Source of the DNA: an uncultured Christensenellaceae bacterium
Lineage (GTDB): Bacteria; Bacillota; Clostridia; Christensenellales; CAG-314
Assembly (NCBI GenBank): GCA_910586905.1
Contig: CAJUIV010000023.1
Coordinates: 1 to 22,698 of the forward strand
Direction of reading: 5' to 3'
Length of the DNA: 22,698 bases
Shown here: positions 21,801-22,698 of the stretch, piece after piece
Layout: the number at the start of each line of letters is the position of its first letter
How positions within the stretch are numbered: position 1 is the stretch's first letter
Notes under the pieces: generated by a model
What the model was told of the DNA's origin: nothing
What the model saw: only the letters and a program-made list of their open reading frames with translations
The model's database searches: none
Program-made: the position numbers and the translations under genes

Positions 21801-22274
21801 ATGGGCGGATACATCTACGACGACGGCGGCAGAGCGGCTGCCGGTTTCAAAGGCACAACAGGCGACTGCGTTACCCGGGCAATAGCTATTGCAACCGGCA
21901 AGCCTTACAAAGAGGTTTACGACGCGCTCAATGAGCTTGCAAAGCGCGAGAGGACAGGGAAAAGAAAGCGCAAGATTTCCTCGTCGCGTAACGGCGTATA
22001 TCGCAGCACCTACGGAAAATATTTGCAGACGCTGGGGTGGGAGTGGGTGCCCACTATGAAAATAGGGCAAGGCTGCCGGGTACATCTGAACGCAGCAGAA
22101 CTGCCGAGCGGCACCATACTGGTAAAAGTTACGCACCACCTCACGACAATGGTTGACGGCGTGATACACGACATCTACGACCCGCGCCGCATTGCACCAA
22201 ATGACGCAACCGAGGGGGAGCCCTCCGAGCGCTGCGTTTATGGATATTACCACAAAAAGGAGGTGAAAAGCTAA
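21801..22274 (+). CDS. Phage-type protein with a papain-like (cysteine peptidase-like) signature
   Basis: A 157-residue protein. It has GDCVTRAIAIATGKPYKEVYDAL with C23, a basic insert (ERTGKRKRK), GWEWVPTMKIGQGCRVHL, and VTHHLTTMVDGVIHDIYDP with H113 and D124/D127. The Cys...His...Asp arrangement resembles papain-like peptidases or amidases. Similar proteins occur in phages without an assigned role, so catalysis is inference. The ATG has GAGG 5 bases upstream; an earlier frame start at 21729 lies inside the previous gene. The stop overlaps the next ATG by one base (TAATG). Codon use is GC-richer than in the chromosomal genes. Confidence 0.75.
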   Translation: MGGYIYDDGGRAAAGFKGTTGDCVTRAIAIATGKPYKEVYDALNELAKRERTGKRKRKISSSRNGVYRSTYGKYLQTLGWEWVPTMKIGQGCRVHLNAAELPSGTILVKVTHHLTTMVDGVIHDIYDPRRIAPNDATEGEPSERCVYGYYHKKEVKS

Positions 22275-22489
22275 TGTTACACGAAAGGCTCAAAGAGGCA
22301 AGAACAAAGGCGGGACTGTCGCAGGAAAAAGTCGCCAAAGAGTGTGGAATTACGCAGCCGGCGTATTTCGATATTGAACACGGCGACCGTGCGCCCTCGC
22401 TGGCAGTGGCAAAACGTCTTGCAAACCTTTTCGGCGTGTCGCTCGACTGGCTGGTCGGGACGGACGCGGGCGGGAAAGGCACCGCATAG
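22274..22489 (+). CDS. XRE-family helix-turn-helix regulator
   Basis: A 71-residue Cro/CI-type DNA-binding protein. LKEARTKAGLSQEKVAKECGITQPAYFDIEHGDRAPSLAVAKRLANLFGVSLDWLVG is a complete HTH_3 domain with almost no extension. A strong AAGGAGGTG site precedes the ATG, and the start overlaps the previous stop. Small XRE proteins like this control gene expression in prophages and integrative elements, so it probably regulates this element. Confidence 0.92.
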   Translation: MLHERLKEARTKAGLSQEKVAKECGITQPAYFDIEHGDRAPSLAVAKRLANLFGVSLDWLVGTDAGGKGTA

Positions 22490-22514
22490 GAGGCGCGACG
22501 AGGAGGACATACCA

Positions 22515-22698
22515 GTGGAAAGTTACGTGCAAATCGGTATCGCGGTGCTGCGTGATACCACCACCGGGGAGCCGCTCAAGCCTACTATACCGCTATACGC
22601 AAAAAGCAAGACGGAGCCCCAAGCCTCGGGACATACCCGAGCGGAGGAAAAACTTTTAACCGACGTCGCCGGCGTATTCGTGGATATTTTCCGCAGAT
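22515..22698 (+). CDS. Hypothetical protein, 5' part only (runs off the right edge)
   Basis: An open frame from GTG 22515 with a GAGGAGG ribosome site about 9 bases upstream and no stop before the window ends. The 61 visible residues (VESYVQIGIAVLRDTTTGEPLKPTIPLYAKS...) are not in a family I recognise. Spacing to the XRE gene (25 bases), direction and codon use place it in the same operon of the element. Confidence 0.65.
   Translation, partial: MESYVQIGIAVLRDTTTGEPLKPTIPLYAKSKTEPQASGHTRAEEKLLTDVAGVFVDIFRR

Noticed and set aside
1..22698. CRISPR array, insertion sequence or toxin-antitoxin operon
   Set aside because: No regularly spaced repeats or transposase frames were seen, and the HicB-like segment has no HicA partner next to it.

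Overview
The window looks like a chromosome segment of an uncultured, low-GC, endospore-forming Clostridia-type bacterium (Bacillota). It carries sigF with both of its regulators, sigG, ylmC/ymxH and spoIVA, together with Der, PlsY, thymidine kinase and formate-tetrahydrofolate ligase. All of these have strong Shine-Dalgarno sequences and tight, often overlapping, gene junctions. I cannot name a genus.

Layout. (1) 1-1528, minus strand: a queuosine/folate precursor operon queD-queE-folE (folE runs off the left edge). It has a near-consensus promoter and a probable preQ1-I riboswitch followed by an intrinsic terminator. (2) 1938-3323, plus: a PadR-family regulator with a palindrome over its own promoter, coupled to an alpha/beta hydrolase. 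(3) 3375-4940, plus: a REC/HD-GYP response regulator with damaged HD residues and an Hpt phosphotransfer protein. (4) 5129-7541, plus: fhs and tdk, ending in a shared bidirectional terminator. (5) 7547-9193, minus: a divergent IlvD/Edd-family protein that has lost the Fe-S and Mg-site motifs. (6) 9253-10465, plus: sigG (with a SigF-like promoter) and ylmC/ymxH. (7) 10624-15792, plus: an RluA-family pseudouridine synthase with an apparently leaderless start, a cyclophilin-like lipoprotein, der, plsY and a methyltransferase. (8) 15858-17760, plus: a self-contained three-gene cassette (HicB-like/DinB-like, DUF3795, GyrI-like). (9) 17835-20968: spoIVA (plus, SigE-type promoter) converging on the spoIIAA-spoIIAB-sigF operon (minus). 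(10) 20969-22698: an AT-rich junction, then visibly GC-richer DNA with different codon use, holding phage-type genes (one apparently cut off at its 5' end), a papain-like protein, an XRE regulator and a partial gene. This is probably the edge of a prophage or other mobile element.

How the genes work together. The sporulation genes make a regulatory chain visible in the DNA: a Spo0A-type box lies upstream of the sigF operon, a SigF-like promoter precedes sigG, and a SigE-like promoter precedes spoIVA. The que/folE operon makes 7-deazaguanine precursors from GTP and appears to be feedback-controlled by preQ1.

No obviously complete new multi-gene system was found. The best leads are the motif-less IlvD/Edd protein, the degenerate HD-GYP/Hpt pair, the truncated element boundary, the cassette between the methyltransferase gene and spoIVA, and the leaderless and terminator-abutting gene starts.
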